From the NCBI RefSeq assembly GCF_013376045.1, contig NZ_JABMJG010000010.1:62001-126000 (forward strand): 64,000 nucleotides of DNA. Reading direction: 5' to 3'. Below are positions 17,419 to 25,939 of this stretch, piece by piece. The translations under genes were made by a program, and so were the position numbers. A model generated the notes under the pieces. The model was not told the DNA's origin. It worked only from the letters and a program-made list of their open reading frames with translations, and did not search any database. Position 1 is the stretch's first letter. Each line of letters begins with the position of its first letter. This stretch comes from Variovorax sp. SG517 (GTDB taxonomy: Bacteria > Pseudomonadota > Gammaproteobacteria > Burkholderiales > Burkholderiaceae_C).

Positions 17419-18051
17419 CTACTTGCGTTCGGTCAGCGCCACGCGCACGGCCAGGGCGGCGAGCACGCTGCCCATCACGTAGCGCTGCGCGCGCAACCAG
17501 CCGGCGCTTTGCGACAGCACGGCCGTGATGCCCGCGGCGCCGACGATCATCACCGTGTTGACCAGCGCGCTGGCCGTCATCTGCGCGATGCCCAGCTGCA
17601 TGCTCTGCAGCAGCACCGAGCCGCGCTCGGGGTGGATGAACTGCGGAAAGAACGAGAGATAGAACATCGCCACCTTCGGGTTCAGCAGGTTCGTGAGAAA
17701 GCCCATGCGGAACAGCTTGCCCGGCGGATCGGCCGGCAGCGCGCGGGCCTCGAAAGGCGCGCTGCCGCCGGGCTTCACCGCCTGCCATGCGAGCCACAGC
17801 AGGTAGGCCGCGCCCGCGATGCGGATGGCGTCGAACGCGAGCGGCACCGCCAGCAGCAGCGCGGTGAGCCCGAGCGCCGCCGCGAACAGGTGCACCAGGA
17901 AGGCCAGCAGCACGCCGCCCAGCGAGATGAGACCCGCGCGCCGGCCCTGCACCAGCGTGCGCGAGACGCAATAGATCATGTTCGGCCCCGGCGTGAGCGC
18001 CAGCAGCAGCGAGGCGAATGCGAAGAGGGCGATCTCGGCGAAGCTCAGCAT
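17419..18051 (-). CDS. LysE family amino-acid exporter
   Basis: 210 residues from the ATG at 18049-18051. A six-helix inner-membrane protein of the RhtB/LysE type: SLLLALTPGPNMIYCVSRTL carries the family signature TPGPN in the first helix, then GVLLAFLVHLFAAALGLTALL, AYLLWLAWQAVKPG, and FRMGFLTNLLNPKVAMFYLSFFPQF, the usual N-P-K loop. It exports amino acids or their analogues. It lies one base after the VOC gene (18053-18745) and 20 bases before the threonine dehydratase-like gene, so the three are probably one operon. Pairing a serine/threonine deaminase with an exporter suggests relief of amino-acid excess. Confidence 0.92.
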   Translation of the reverse strand: MLSFAEIALFAFASLLLALTPGPNMIYCVSRTLVQGRRAGLISLGGVLLAFLVHLFAAALGLTALLLAVPLAFDAIRIAGAAYLLWLAWQAVKPGGSAPFEARALPADPPGKLFRMGFLTNLLNPKVAMFYLSFFPQFIHPERGSVLLQSMQLGIAQMTASALVNTVMIVGAAGITAVLSQSAGWLRAQRYVMGSVLAALAVRVALTERK

Positions 18052-18052
18052 G

Positions 18053-18745
18053 TCAGAGTCCTTGTGATTCGAGGGTGACGCTGCCGCGCGGCGTGTCGAG
18101 CACGGCAATCAGGTTGGGCGGGCCCGCCTCGATCTCCAGGCCCGTCATGCCGATGGCCGACAGCGCTGCCGACAGCGCCGGCGCACGCGGGTGCACGGCG
18201 CGCAGCGAGCGCAGCACGAGGCCCGACGCGGGCATGGAATCGGTGGGATGCACCGCGCCCCACTGGATCAGCGTGGGCAGCGTGCCGTAGAAGAGCCGCT
18301 GGCCGTCGTCGCGCACGGTGATCTGCCATTCGAGCCGGCCGGCCGGCGTGTCGCGCGAGGCTTCGAGCAGCCGGCCGCGGTCGATGTGCGAGTGCTCCTC
18401 GCGAGCGAGCGCGCGGATCGCCGCATGCGCGTCGGGCACGCGGGCGACGAAATGGATCAGCCTCGGGCCCTGCCGCGCGAGGTCGGCCTGCAGTACCGCG
18501 TCGTCCAGGTCGAACCAGCGTCGAGTCTTGGGGCGCGAGGGCTCCTTGCCTGGCTCGATCGCGATGATCTCCGCGTACGCGGCGGGAAAGGCATCGCCCG
18601 AGATGTTCAGCAGTCGGTTGTGCGTGCCCATCAGCGGATGCGAGCCGCCCGGCGCCGGGGTGACGCCGAGCGTCTTCTCGCACCACGACACGCCCTGCGC
18701 GAGCGAGGCAGCGGCAATCACGAGATGGTCCAACTGCGCGTGCAT
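18053..18745 (-). CDS. VOC / glyoxalase-like domain protein
   Basis: 230 residues. It begins MHAQLDHLVIAAASLAQGVSWCEKTLGV, the start of a glyoxalase-like (Glyoxalase_3 type) fold, with GTHNRLLNI, YAEIIAIEP and FVARVPDAHAAI in the expected strands. The C-terminal third (SGLVLRSLRAVHPRA onward) forms the second module. Most members have no assigned substrate. One base separates its stop from the LysE start region, so translation is likely coupled. Function cannot be assigned beyond the fold. Confidence 0.83.
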   Translation of the reverse strand: MHAQLDHLVIAAASLAQGVSWCEKTLGVTPAPGGSHPLMGTHNRLLNISGDAFPAAYAEIIAIEPGKEPSRPKTRRWFDLDDAVLQADLARQGPRLIHFVARVPDAHAAIRALAREEHSHIDRGRLLEASRDTPAGRLEWQITVRDDGQRLFYGTLPTLIQWGAVHPTDSMPASGLVLRSLRAVHPRAPALSAALSAIGMTGLEIEAGPPNLIAVLDTPRGSVTLESQGL

Positions 18746-18769
18746 GGTGCGATGCCTTCCTCCAGGGGG

Positions 18770-19702
18770 TCAGAGCGTGACGCTTCCGTCCACGCAGGTC
18801 ACGGCATCGCCGCCGACCCAGATCTTTCCTTCAGCGTCGCGCTCGATGTAGACGCGGCCCGCGCGGCCCAGGCACTGGCCCTGCGCCGCGAGGTAGCGCT
18901 CGGGCATGTGGCCGTCGGCGATCAGCCATTCGGCCAGGCTCGCGTTGAGGCTGCCGGTGACCGGGTCTTCCTGCACGCCGATGGGCTCGGCGAAGGCGCG
19001 CACTTCCAGGTCGATGCGGGTGCCGTCCTCGTTCGGCACCGCGGGCCGGTTGCCGAAGGCGCGCGCCTCGCGGTTGGAGCGGCCGATGAGCAGCGAGGTG
19101 TCGTGCGCCGCCGGCACGCCCGCCACGCCGGCCTTCACACCCAGCTCCTTCAGCGCGCGGTGGTCGGGCTGCAGCGCCAGCACAGCGTCGGCGTCGTTCA
19201 CGAGCAGGCCGAACCAGACAGGGCCGTTGTCGAGCACCTGCGCTGCAATCACCTGCTGCGCCTTCAGGCCCAGCGCGCCTGCCACCTTGGCCAGCAGGGC
19301 CGGGCTGGGCGCGCTGCGCTTGAGCGGCGGCGCGGCGAAGGCCAGGCGGCTGCCGTCGCGGCGCAGCGGCACCAGGCCCGCGCCGCACTGCTGCACCACC
19401 ATGCCCGCTGCCTTGGGCTTGCCGCCGGCCTCCAGCCACGCGTGGCAGCTGCCGATGGTCGGGTGCCCCGCGAAGGGCAGCTCGCCGCCGGGCGTGAAGA
19501 TGCGCACGCGGTAGTCGGCGGCCGGGTCGGTCGGCGGCAGCAGGAAGGTCGTTTCCGACAGGTTGGTCCACTGCGCGAAGCGCTGCATCGCGGCGTCGTC
19601 GAGGTCCTGGCCGTCGATCACCACCGCGAGCGGGTTGCCGTAGTAGGCGGTGGCGGTGAAGACGTCGACTTGCTTGAAGGGGCGGGATTTCATCGGGTTC
19701 AT
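18770..19702 (-). CDS. PhzF family isomerase/epimerase-like protein
   Basis: 310 residues. I chose the ATG at 19700-19702 because it overlaps the stop of the GST gene in an ATGA; a second in-frame ATG lies three codons on. The PhzF/DAP-epimerase fold is clear: VDVFTATAYYGNPLAVVIDG (residues 12-31), NLSETTFLLPP with the catalytic glutamate E50, RIFTPGGELPFAGHPTIGS, and in the second half QEDPVTGSLNASLAEWL. PhzF isomerises a phenazine precursor, but most homologs have unknown substrates, and no other phenazine genes are here. It ends 24 bases before the VOC gene and may join the same transcript. Confidence 0.88.
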   Translation of the reverse strand: MNPMKSRPFKQVDVFTATAYYGNPLAVVIDGQDLDDAAMQRFAQWTNLSETTFLLPPTDPAADYRVRIFTPGGELPFAGHPTIGSCHAWLEAGGKPKAAGMVVQQCGAGLVPLRRDGSRLAFAAPPLKRSAPSPALLAKVAGALGLKAQQVIAAQVLDNGPVWFGLLVNDADAVLALQPDHRALKELGVKAGVAGVPAAHDTSLLIGRSNREARAFGNRPAVPNEDGTRIDLEVRAFAEPIGVQEDPVTGSLNASLAEWLIADGHMPERYLAAQGQCLGRAGRVYIERDAEGKIWVGGDAVTCVDGSVTL

Positions 19703-20340
19703 TCGAGGGATAAGTCGAGCACGCCGCGCGTGCCCGGGCGGGAGAGCAATTCCGAGTACCAGCGCTCCACGTTCGGCCAGCTCGGCCGGCGGTATTCGGC
19801 GCCGGGCAGGCCGAACCAGCGGTGCGCTTCGCAGCCGATGGGGATGTCGGCCATGGTGAAGCGCTCGCCGGCCATGTAGGGCTGGCGCGCGAGGTGCGCG
19901 TCGAGCATTGCAAACAGTGCTTCGCTGTCGCGCACCGATGCCTCGATGAGCGCGGGCTGGCGCTCCGAAGGCGGCGTGCGCACCCACTGGACGAAGGCGT
20001 CGCGGCTCGCGCGGTTGAGCGTGGTCTGCTGCCAGTCCATCCAGCGCTCGGCGTCGAAGCGAGCGGGCAGCTCCGCCGGGTACAGGTTGCCGTGCGAATG
20101 CTTCGCGCAGAGGTAGCGCACGATCACGTTCGACTCCCACAGCGTCACGCGCTCGGCACCCTCGCCGTCGTCGATGGTGGGCACCATCGCGTTCGGATTG
20201 AGCGCGAGGTATTCGGGCGTCTGCACCACGCCGAACTTGCCGCCGGCCTCGGTGCGCTGGAAATCGAGCCCGAGCTCCTGCGCGCACCACACCACCTTGC
20301 GGACGTTGATCGAGCTGATGCGGCCCCAGATGTTGAGCAT
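19699..20340 (-). CDS. Glutathione S-transferase family protein
   Basis: 213 residues. The N-terminal thioredoxin-like domain starts MLNIWGRISSINVRKVVWCAQELGL, with the catalytic serine/cysteine region at SSINVRKV, and contains NPNAMVPTIDD and LWESNVIVRYL (the cis-proline and the E-S glutathione-contact motif). The C-terminal helical domain has FTMADIPIGCEAHRW, the usual N-capping D. It is a cytosolic, beta/theta-like GST that could conjugate or reduce with glutathione. It is translationally coupled to the PhzF-type gene. Confidence 0.9.
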   Translation of the reverse strand: MLNIWGRISSINVRKVVWCAQELGLDFQRTEAGGKFGVVQTPEYLALNPNAMVPTIDDGEGAERVTLWESNVIVRYLCAKHSHGNLYPAELPARFDAERWMDWQQTTLNRASRDAFVQWVRTPPSERQPALIEASVRDSEALFAMLDAHLARQPYMAGERFTMADIPIGCEAHRWFGLPGAEYRRPSWPNVERWYSELLSRPGTRGVLDLSLE

Positions 20341-20392
20341 GTCTTTTTCTTTCTTTCTTCCGTTGTCGGTTCTTTTGCCGACCCTGCTTGCT

Positions 20393-21031
20393 TCAGCGCG
20401 GCGAGGGACGGTCGAGGAACAGCAGCCGCACGGCCAGCCCGAGCATCACGGCTGCGAGCAGGCCGCTCTGGATGCGCGCCGCGCCGGGGCGCTTGTGCAG
20501 CCAGCGTCCGATCTGGCCGCTGCACGCGCCCAGCAGCGTGTTGAAGGCCAGCGCCGCCATCGACAGCACCACGCCGAGCTGCACCAGCTGCAGCGTCACG
20601 CTGCCGCGCGCCGGGTCGACGAACTGCGGCAGGAACACCATGAAGAACAGCAGCGCCTTCGGATTGACGAGGTTGTTCAGCAGCGCCATGCGCACGATGC
20701 GGCCGAAGCCGGCGGGCTGCGCCTGAGCGCCCGTGCGAAGGCCGCCGCCGCCTCGCAGCGCCTGCACCGCGAGCCACACCAGGTACAGCGCGCCCGCGTA
20801 GCGCAGCACGTCGAACGATGGCGGCCACGCTGCCACCAGCGCGGTGACGCCGGTGGCGGCGAACAGCGTATGCACGAGGTCGGCCGCCGAGATGCCGAGG
20901 GCCGCCGCGAACCCGCCGCGCGGACCATGGGCCACGCCGTGCGAGAGCACGAAAGCCATGTTCGGGCCCGGCGACAGGAACAGCGCCAGTACCGCGAGCA
21001 GGAAGAGCGAGAGCGTCGCGAGGCCGATCAC
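20393..21031 (-). CDS. LysE family amino-acid exporter
   Basis: 212 residues. Second of three LysE/RhtB proteins in the window: LFLLAVLALFLSPGPNMAFVLSHGV carries the SPGPN signature, then AADLVHTLFAATGVTALV, ALYLVWLAVQAL and MALLNNLVNPKALLFFMVFLPQF. Six helices are predicted in the inner membrane. It lies 22 bases downstream of the aminotransferase gene on the same strand and 52 bases before the GST gene, so an aminotransferase-exporter-GST-PhzF transcript is possible. The exported amino acid is unknown. Confidence 0.92.
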   Translation of the reverse strand: MIGLATLSLFLLAVLALFLSPGPNMAFVLSHGVAHGPRGGFAAALGISAADLVHTLFAATGVTALVAAWPPSFDVLRYAGALYLVWLAVQALRGGGGLRTGAQAQPAGFGRIVRMALLNNLVNPKALLFFMVFLPQFVDPARGSVTLQLVQLGVVLSMAALAFNTLLGACSGQIGRWLHKRPGAARIQSGLLAAVMLGLAVRLLFLDRPSPR

Positions 21032-21053
21032 GTATGGCTCCTGGGTTGTGGTT

Positions 21054-22256
21054 TCAGGCCTGCGCCACGGCCGGCGTCTTGTCGCCGAGCAGCACCAGCT
21101 CTTCGCGCAGGGTCTGCGCGAGCGCGGCGATGGCGGTGTCGATCTCGTCGACGCTGGCCGTCACGAACGACAGGCGCAGCGTGCGCGGATCGCCTTCGCC
21201 GGCGTAGAAGGGCGCGCCCGGCACGAAGGCCACGTTGCGCTCCACCGCCTTGGGCAGCAGCTTCACGGTGTCCACGCCCTCGGGCAGGCGCGCCCACAGG
21301 AACATGCCGCCCTTGGGCGCGTTGAACTTCACGTCCAGGCCGGCCATCTCGCGCTTGAGGGCGGCCATCATTGCGTCGCGCTGGCGCTTGTAGAGGGCGC
21401 GGATGGTGGGCACATGGCGGTCGAGGAACCCGTCCTTCATCACCGCCGAGACCATGCGCTGCGTGAAGATCGGCGTGTGCAGGTCGACGGCCTGCTTGGC
21501 CTGCAGCAGCTTCGGGTAGATGGACTTGGGCGCCACCAGGAAGCCCAGGCGCAGGCCGGGGGCCAGCACCTTCGAGAACGAGCCCAGGTAGATCACGCCC
21601 TCGGGGTTGCGCGCGGCCAGCGGCAGCGGAGGGGCTTCGTCGAACCAGAGTTCGCCGTAGGGGTTGTCTTCCACGATGGGCAGGCCGGCGGTGGCAGCGG
21701 CGGCCGAGACGGCGGCGCGGCGCTCTTCCGTCATGGTGCGGCCGGTGGGGTTCTGGAAGTTGGGCAGCAGGTAGATGAAGCGCGCGTCCTTCGCCTTGGC
21801 CACGAGGTCGTCGACGAGCACGCCCTCGTCGTCGCTGGCCACGCCCACCGGGTGCGGCTCCATCGGGCCGAAAGCCTGCAGCGCGCCGAGGTAGGTGGGC
21901 GTCTCCACCAGCACCTTGTTGCCCGGATCGATCAGCACCTTGGCCACCAGGTCGAGGCCTTGCTGCGAGCCGGTGGTGATGAGCACCTGCGAGGCATCGA
22001 CGTCCCACGGCAGCATGTCGGCCACCGCCTGGCGCAGCGGCGCGTAGCCTTCGCTGGCCGCGTACTGCAGCGCGGCCTGGCCGTCGTTGTGCAGCACCTC
22101 GGCGCAGGCGTCGGCGAAAGCCTGGATCGGGAAGGTCTTGGGCGAGGGCAGGCCGCCGGCCAGGCTGATGATGCCGGGGCGCTCGGTGACCTTGAGGATT
22201 TCACGCAGCACCGAGGGATTCATCTTGGCGGCGCGGGCGGCGAGTTTCCAGTTCAT
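21054..22256 (-). CDS. PLP-dependent aminotransferase (2-aminoadipate/LysN-like)
   Basis: 400 residues. Fold-type I aminotransferase without a DNA-binding domain: GIISLAGGLPSPKTFP near residue 28, ALQYAASEGYAPLRQAVADML, ITTGSQQGLDLVAKVL, LPNFQNPTGRTM, IVEDNPYGELWFDE, and YLGSFSKVLAPGLRLGFLVAP with the PLP-binding lysine in SFSK. C-terminal RLSF carries the substrate-carboxylate arginine. This is the 2-aminoadipate/aromatic aminotransferase group related to MocR proteins. Substrate unknown. It is followed by a LysE exporter, which suggests both serve the same amino acid. Confidence 0.9.
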   Translation of the reverse strand: MNWKLAARAAKMNPSVLREILKVTERPGIISLAGGLPSPKTFPIQAFADACAEVLHNDGQAALQYAASEGYAPLRQAVADMLPWDVDASQVLITTGSQQGLDLVAKVLIDPGNKVLVETPTYLGALQAFGPMEPHPVGVASDDEGVLVDDLVAKAKDARFIYLLPNFQNPTGRTMTEERRAAVSAAAATAGLPIVEDNPYGELWFDEAPPLPLAARNPEGVIYLGSFSKVLAPGLRLGFLVAPKSIYPKLLQAKQAVDLHTPIFTQRMVSAVMKDGFLDRHVPTIRALYKRQRDAMMAALKREMAGLDVKFNAPKGGMFLWARLPEGVDTVKLLPKAVERNVAFVPGAPFYAGEGDPRTLRLSFVTASVDEIDTAIAALAQTLREELVLLGDKTPAVAQA

Positions 22257-22319
22257 GGCTTTCTTCTTTCAGGCGTGAGGTGGGATTCGGATGAATGAGG
22301 GTAACGGCGAAGGCGGGAT

Positions 22320-22727
22320 TCAGTCCGCCGCGATGTCGCCACGGTATGCGACATGGATTTTGTTGCCGTCGGGGTCGCGCAGGTAGGCGCCGTAATAGCC
22401 ATGGCCATAGAGTGGGCGTGGGCCGGGCGGGCCTTCGTCGCGGCCGCCGTGGCGCAGGGCCGCCTCGTGGGCGGCATTCACGGCGTCGGCCGAGGCCGCG
22501 CGGAACGCGACCATGCTGCCGTTGCCGACGCTGGCGGGTTCACCATCCAGCGGGATGTACGCGTAGAAGCGCGGCAGCGCCTGCCCGGGCACGATCCAGC
22601 AGGCCGCAGCGGGGCCGCCGTCGGGCGTGACCGGACGGCGCTCGAGCCCGAGCGGGGCGAGCAGCGCGTCGTAGAACGCGGCGGCGCGCGGCAGGTCGGT
22701 GCAGCCGACGGTGACGTGGCTGAACAT
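22320..22727 (-). CDS. VOC family protein
   Basis: 135 residues, starting at 22725-22727. A single VOC unit: MFSHVTVGCTDLPRAAAFYDALLAPLG, FYAYIPLDG, FRAASADAVNAAHEAALRHGG and YYGAYLRDPDGNKIHVAYRG, where the conserved H/E metal ligands are partly recognisable (H4, H127-region). Such small proteins include fosfomycin-resistance-like and glyoxalase-like enzymes, but most lack a known activity. The start overlaps the stop of the EamA gene by one base, so it is the third member of a tightly packed LysE-EamA-VOC operon. Confidence 0.85.
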   Translation of the reverse strand: MFSHVTVGCTDLPRAAAFYDALLAPLGLERRPVTPDGGPAAACWIVPGQALPRFYAYIPLDGEPASVGNGSMVAFRAASADAVNAAHEAALRHGGRDEGPPGPRPLYGHGYYGAYLRDPDGNKIHVAYRGDIAAD

Positions 22728-23686
22728 CAGCGGCTCCTTCCCGTGCGGACTGCGCCGGCGGGCAGCGAGGCTGCGGCCGAAGCGGCCGGCGGCTGCGACA
22801 GGCGCTTGCCGATGACCACCGTCGCCACCACGGCGACCGCGAAGGCCAGCGTGACCACGTCCAGCGGCTCGCCCAGGATCGGAATCGAGGCCAGGATCGA
22901 CAGGAAGGGCTGCAGCAGCTGCGTCTGGCTCACGCGCAGCGCGCCGCCCAAGGCCAGGCCGCGGTACCAGGCGAAGAAGCCGATCCACATCGAGAACATG
23001 CCGACGTAGACGAAGCCCAGCCAGGAGGTGGTGGCGATCGGCTGCGTGGGCCACAGCGCGAGCGTGGCCGGCAGCGTGACGGGCAGCGCCATCACGCACA
23101 CCCAGCAGATCACGCGCTCGGCACCCAGCGATGGCGTGACCTGCGCGCCGTAGATGTAGCCCAGGGAGGCGGCGATGACCGCGCCCACCAGCAGCAGGTC
23201 GGCCCATTCGAAGCCGAAGCTGTGTCCGCCCTGGCTCGCGCGCAGCACCGAGAACACCACCACCAGCAGGCTGCCCGCGACGGCGCAGAGCCAGAAGCCC
23301 AGCCGCGCGCGCTGGTGCAGCACCCAGGCCGCGACGGCAGCCGTGACCAGCGGCAGCAGTGCGGTCACCACCGCCGCATGGCTGGCCGTGACCACGCGCA
23401 GCGCGTAGGCCAGCAGCAGCGGGAACCCGATAGCGTTGCCCAGCACTGCCACGCCCAGCGGCTTCCACTGGTGCGGCGCCGGACGCGGCGAGCGCGTGAC
23501 CAGCAGGAAGACGGCCGACAGCACGCCCGCCAGCGCGGCGCGCCCGAGGGTGACGAACCACGGCGACAGCTGCGGCGCGTCCTGCGAGCCGGTGGCCAGG
23601 CGCGTCATCGGCAGCGTGATGGCGAACATCGCCACACCCACCACGCCCAGCCACATGCCGAGAGTTTCGTCCTTGATGCTCCTCAT
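22727..23686 (-). CDS. EamA/DMT family transporter
   Basis: 319 residues from the ATG at 23684-23686. Ten hydrophobic segments in two EamA repeats, the first starting at MWLGVVGVAMFAITLPMTRLA and the second after GFEWADLLLVGAVIAASLGYIYGAQ. Members of this drug/metabolite superfamily export amino acids, nucleotides or other small metabolites from the cytoplasm. The start overlaps the LysE gene stop by four bases (ATGA), and its own stop overlaps the VOC gene start. Two transporters translated in tandem from one message is notable; both are probably regulated by the divergent MocR gene. Confidence 0.9.
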   Translation of the reverse strand: MRSIKDETLGMWLGVVGVAMFAITLPMTRLATGSQDAPQLSPWFVTLGRAALAGVLSAVFLLVTRSPRPAPHQWKPLGVAVLGNAIGFPLLLAYALRVVTASHAAVVTALLPLVTAAVAAWVLHQRARLGFWLCAVAGSLLVVVFSVLRASQGGHSFGFEWADLLLVGAVIAASLGYIYGAQVTPSLGAERVICWVCVMALPVTLPATLALWPTQPIATTSWLGFVYVGMFSMWIGFFAWYRGLALGGALRVSQTQLLQPFLSILASIPILGEPLDVVTLAFAVAVVATVVIGKRLSQPPAASAAASLPAGAVRTGRSR

Positions 23687-24282
23687 ACGCCTGCCATCCA
23701 CCAGGCGGTGAGCACCAGCACGAGCCCCATTGCGCGGTTGAACCACAGCAGCCGCGAGCCCTTGGCCAGCCAGTCGCGCAGCATGGCGCCGACCAGCGCA
23801 TAGGCGAAGTTGCTGACGAAGGCATAGGCCAGCATCACCGGCGCCACGATCGCGAAGCGGTGCAGCGCGTCGGGCTGCCCGGCGATCCAGCCGGCCACCA
23901 GCGTGAGCGCCAGCAGCCAGGCCTTGATGTTCACGAACTGCAGCATCACGCCCTGGCCAAAGCCAACCGACAGGCTCTTGCCGTCGGCCCTGCCGAGCGT
24001 GGCGCTCCCGCTGAGCTTGTACGCGAGCCACAGCAAATAGCCGATGCCCAGCGCCTTGATGGCCAGCCGCAGCGAAGGCACCGCCACCACCAGCGCGCCG
24101 ATGCCCGCGGCGCACAGCGCCAGCAACAGCGTCCAGCCCACCGGCACCGCGACCACGAAGCGCATGGCGCGCGGCAGGCCGCCGTTGGCCGCCAGGGCGG
24201 TGGAAAGCGTGGTGTTGGGGCCGGGCGAGAAGCTCATCGCCGTGGCCAGCACCAGCAGCGCGGTGAATTCTTGCCAGTTCAT
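23683..24282 (-). CDS. LysE family exporter, first gene of a MocR-divergent operon
   Basis: 199 residues from the ATG at 24280-24282. Third LysE/RhtB protein: ALLVLATAMSFSPGPNTTLSTALAANGG has the signature SPGPN, then GIGYLLWLAYKLSG and GVMLQFVNIKAWLLALTLVAGW, where the usual N-P-K loop is replaced by N-I-K, as in the YfiK-like subgroup for cysteine/O-acetylserine export. Six helices are expected. The gene starts 122 bases from a MocR-type regulator on the other strand, with an inverted repeat between them. The YfiK similarity makes a small sulfur or hydroxy amino acid a reasonable guess for the substrate, not more. Confidence 0.9.
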   Translation of the reverse strand: MNWQEFTALLVLATAMSFSPGPNTTLSTALAANGGLPRAMRFVVAVPVGWTLLLALCAAGIGALVVAVPSLRLAIKALGIGYLLWLAYKLSGSATLGRADGKSLSVGFGQGVMLQFVNIKAWLLALTLVAGWIAGQPDALHRFAIVAPVMLAYAFVSNFAYALVGAMLRDWLAKGSRLLWFNRAMGLVLVLTAWWMAGV

Positions 24283-24315
24283 GACACACACTCTAAACTT
24301 GCGACCATTACAGTT

Positions 24316-24354
24316 CCAGTACAGATGATCGAACAATCAGGCAATCTGTATTGG
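24316..24354. promoter_or_regulatory. Probable MocR operator (11-base inverted repeat)
   Basis: CCAGTACAGAT at 24316-24326 faces ATCTGTATTGG at 24344-24354, matching at ten of eleven paired positions with 17 bases between the arms. The arms lie about 28 bases apart centre to centre, close to three helical turns, in the gap between the LysE start (24282) and the regulator ATG (24405). MocR/PdxR-type proteins bind two half-sites in such divergent gaps. The right arm covers the TTG at 24351, which argues against that codon as the regulator start. Confidence 0.65.
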
Positions 24355-24404
24355 TCACCCCTTCGACACAGAAGCCAGGGAAACCGGCACAGCCCGGACG
24401 ACGA

Positions 24405-25850
24405 ATGCTCACACGCACCTCCACACAGTCGCTGACGGGGCAGCTCGCCGACCGCTTGGCCGAGCGCATCCGTACCCGGCTGCTGCCGCCGGGCGCGCGC
24501 CTGCCCTCGGTGCGCGAATGCGCGCGGCAGCAGGGCGTGAGCCCGTACACCGTGGTTGCGGCCTACGACCAGCTGCTGGCGCAGGGGCTGGTCGAGGCCC
24601 GGCGGCAGCGCGGCTTCTACGTTCGCGACTCCGCCCCGGCGCAGGACGCCCGCTCGGCGAACGGCGGCGACGCCAACGGCGCGATGGGCGTGCCCGCCGC
24701 GATCGCGGTGCAGATGATGGCCTCGCGCGTGCCGGCCGACGCCAGCTCGCTGATCCGCAGCATGTTCCATCGCCCGAGCGACAAGCCGCAGCCGGGCATG
24801 GGCGTGTTCCCGCCCGACTGGATGGCGTCGACCTTCATGCCCACGGCCGTGCGGCGCATGACCAATACAGCCGCGCTGCAGGAGCTCTCTCTGCAGTACG
24901 GCGAGCCGGCCGGCGACATGAGCCTGCGGCGCAGCCTCTCGCAGAAGCTGGTGGGCATCAACGTGCCGGCCTCGCCCGACCAGATCGTGACCACCGTCGG
25001 CGCCACGCACGCGCTGGACATCGTGAGCCGCACGCTGCTGCGGGCGGGTGATCCGGTGATGGTCGAGGAGCCGGGCTGGGCGCTGGAGTTCGCACGGCTG
25101 GAGGCGCTGGGCATGCGCATCCTGCCGGTGCCGCGCCGCGCCGACGGGCCCGACCTGGAAGTGATGGCGCAATATTGCAAGCTGCACAGCCCCAAGCTCT
25201 TCGTCAGCGTGAGCGTGCTGCACAACCCCACGGGCTACAGCCTCACGCCGGGCAGCGCGCACCGCGTGCTCAAGCTGGCCAACGAATACGACTTCCACAT
25301 CGTCGAGGACGACACCTACAGCCACCTCGCGCCCGAGCACGCCACGCGGCTGAGCGCGCTCGACGGACTGCAGCGCACCATCTACGTCAGCGGCTTCGCG
25401 AAGATCCTGGCGCCCAACTGGCGCATCGGCTTCCTGGCCGCGCCGCCCGACCTGAAGGAGCGGCTGCTCGAGACCAAGCTGCTGGCCACGCTGACCTCGC
25501 CCACGCTGTTCGAGCGGGCCTTGTCGTGGTGCATCGACCAGGGGCAGCTGCGCCGGCATTCCGAGCGCGTGCGCATCCGGCTCGACGGGGCGCGGGGGCG
25601 GGCGGTGAAGCTGGCCATGGCGCACGGCTGCACCTTCGCCTCGGAGCCGGCGGGGCTCTTCGGCTGGGTCGACACGGGCGTGGACACCGACGCGCTCACG
25701 CAGCGCATGCTCGACCAGGGCTACCTGCTGGCGCCCGGGTCGCTCTTCCATGCCCGCCGGCCGCCGAGCACCATGATGCGGATCAACTTCGCGACCTCGC
25801 AGGACGCGGCTTTCTGGAAGGTGTTCAGCAAGGTGCGAAGCGAAGTCTGA
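24405..25850 (+). CDS. MocR-type GntR/aminotransferase-domain transcriptional regulator
   Basis: 481 residues from the ATG at 24405; a longer form from a TTG at 24351 would run through the operator and is rejected. The N-terminal GntR winged helix (residues about 10-75: LADRLAERIRTRLLPPGARLPSVRECARQQGVSPYTVVAAYDQL) is joined by a linker to a fold-type I aminotransferase domain. That domain has TTVGATHALDIVSRTLL, VLHNPTGYSLTP, IVEDDTYSHLAPE and YVSGFAKILAPNWRIGF, in which the lysine of GFAK is the PLP anchor. Such proteins sense PLP adducts or amino acids. The divergent LysE-EamA-VOC operon is the obvious target. Confidence 0.93.
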   Translation: MLTRTSTQSLTGQLADRLAERIRTRLLPPGARLPSVRECARQQGVSPYTVVAAYDQLLAQGLVEARRQRGFYVRDSAPAQDARSANGGDANGAMGVPAAIAVQMMASRVPADASSLIRSMFHRPSDKPQPGMGVFPPDWMASTFMPTAVRRMTNTAALQELSLQYGEPAGDMSLRRSLSQKLVGINVPASPDQIVTTVGATHALDIVSRTLLRAGDPVMVEEPGWALEFARLEALGMRILPVPRRADGPDLEVMAQYCKLHSPKLFVSVSVLHNPTGYSLTPGSAHRVLKLANEYDFHIVEDDTYSHLAPEHATRLSALDGLQRTIYVSGFAKILAPNWRIGFLAAPPDLKERLLETKLLATLTSPTLFERALSWCIDQGQLRRHSERVRIRLDGARGRAVKLAMAHGCTFASEPAGLFGWVDTGVDTDALTQRMLDQGYLLAPGSLFHARRPPSTMMRINFATSQDAAFWKVFSKVRSEV

Positions 25851-25939
25851 CGGACCCGAAAGGGCGCGAAAAGCCCGGAGGCTTGGAGTAAGCTGGCAGC
25901 ACAAGAAAACCCATACCCAGCACCCAGGAGACCTCCCGC

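Noticed and set aside
18770..19702. Phenazine biosynthesis cluster
   Set aside because: Only a PhzF-fold protein is present; no phzA-E or phzG. The family is widespread outside phenazine makers.
24351..24404. TTG at 24351 as start of the MocR regulator
   Set aside because: It would put the first codon in the right arm of the inverted repeat, and the added 18 residues carry no part of the winged helix.
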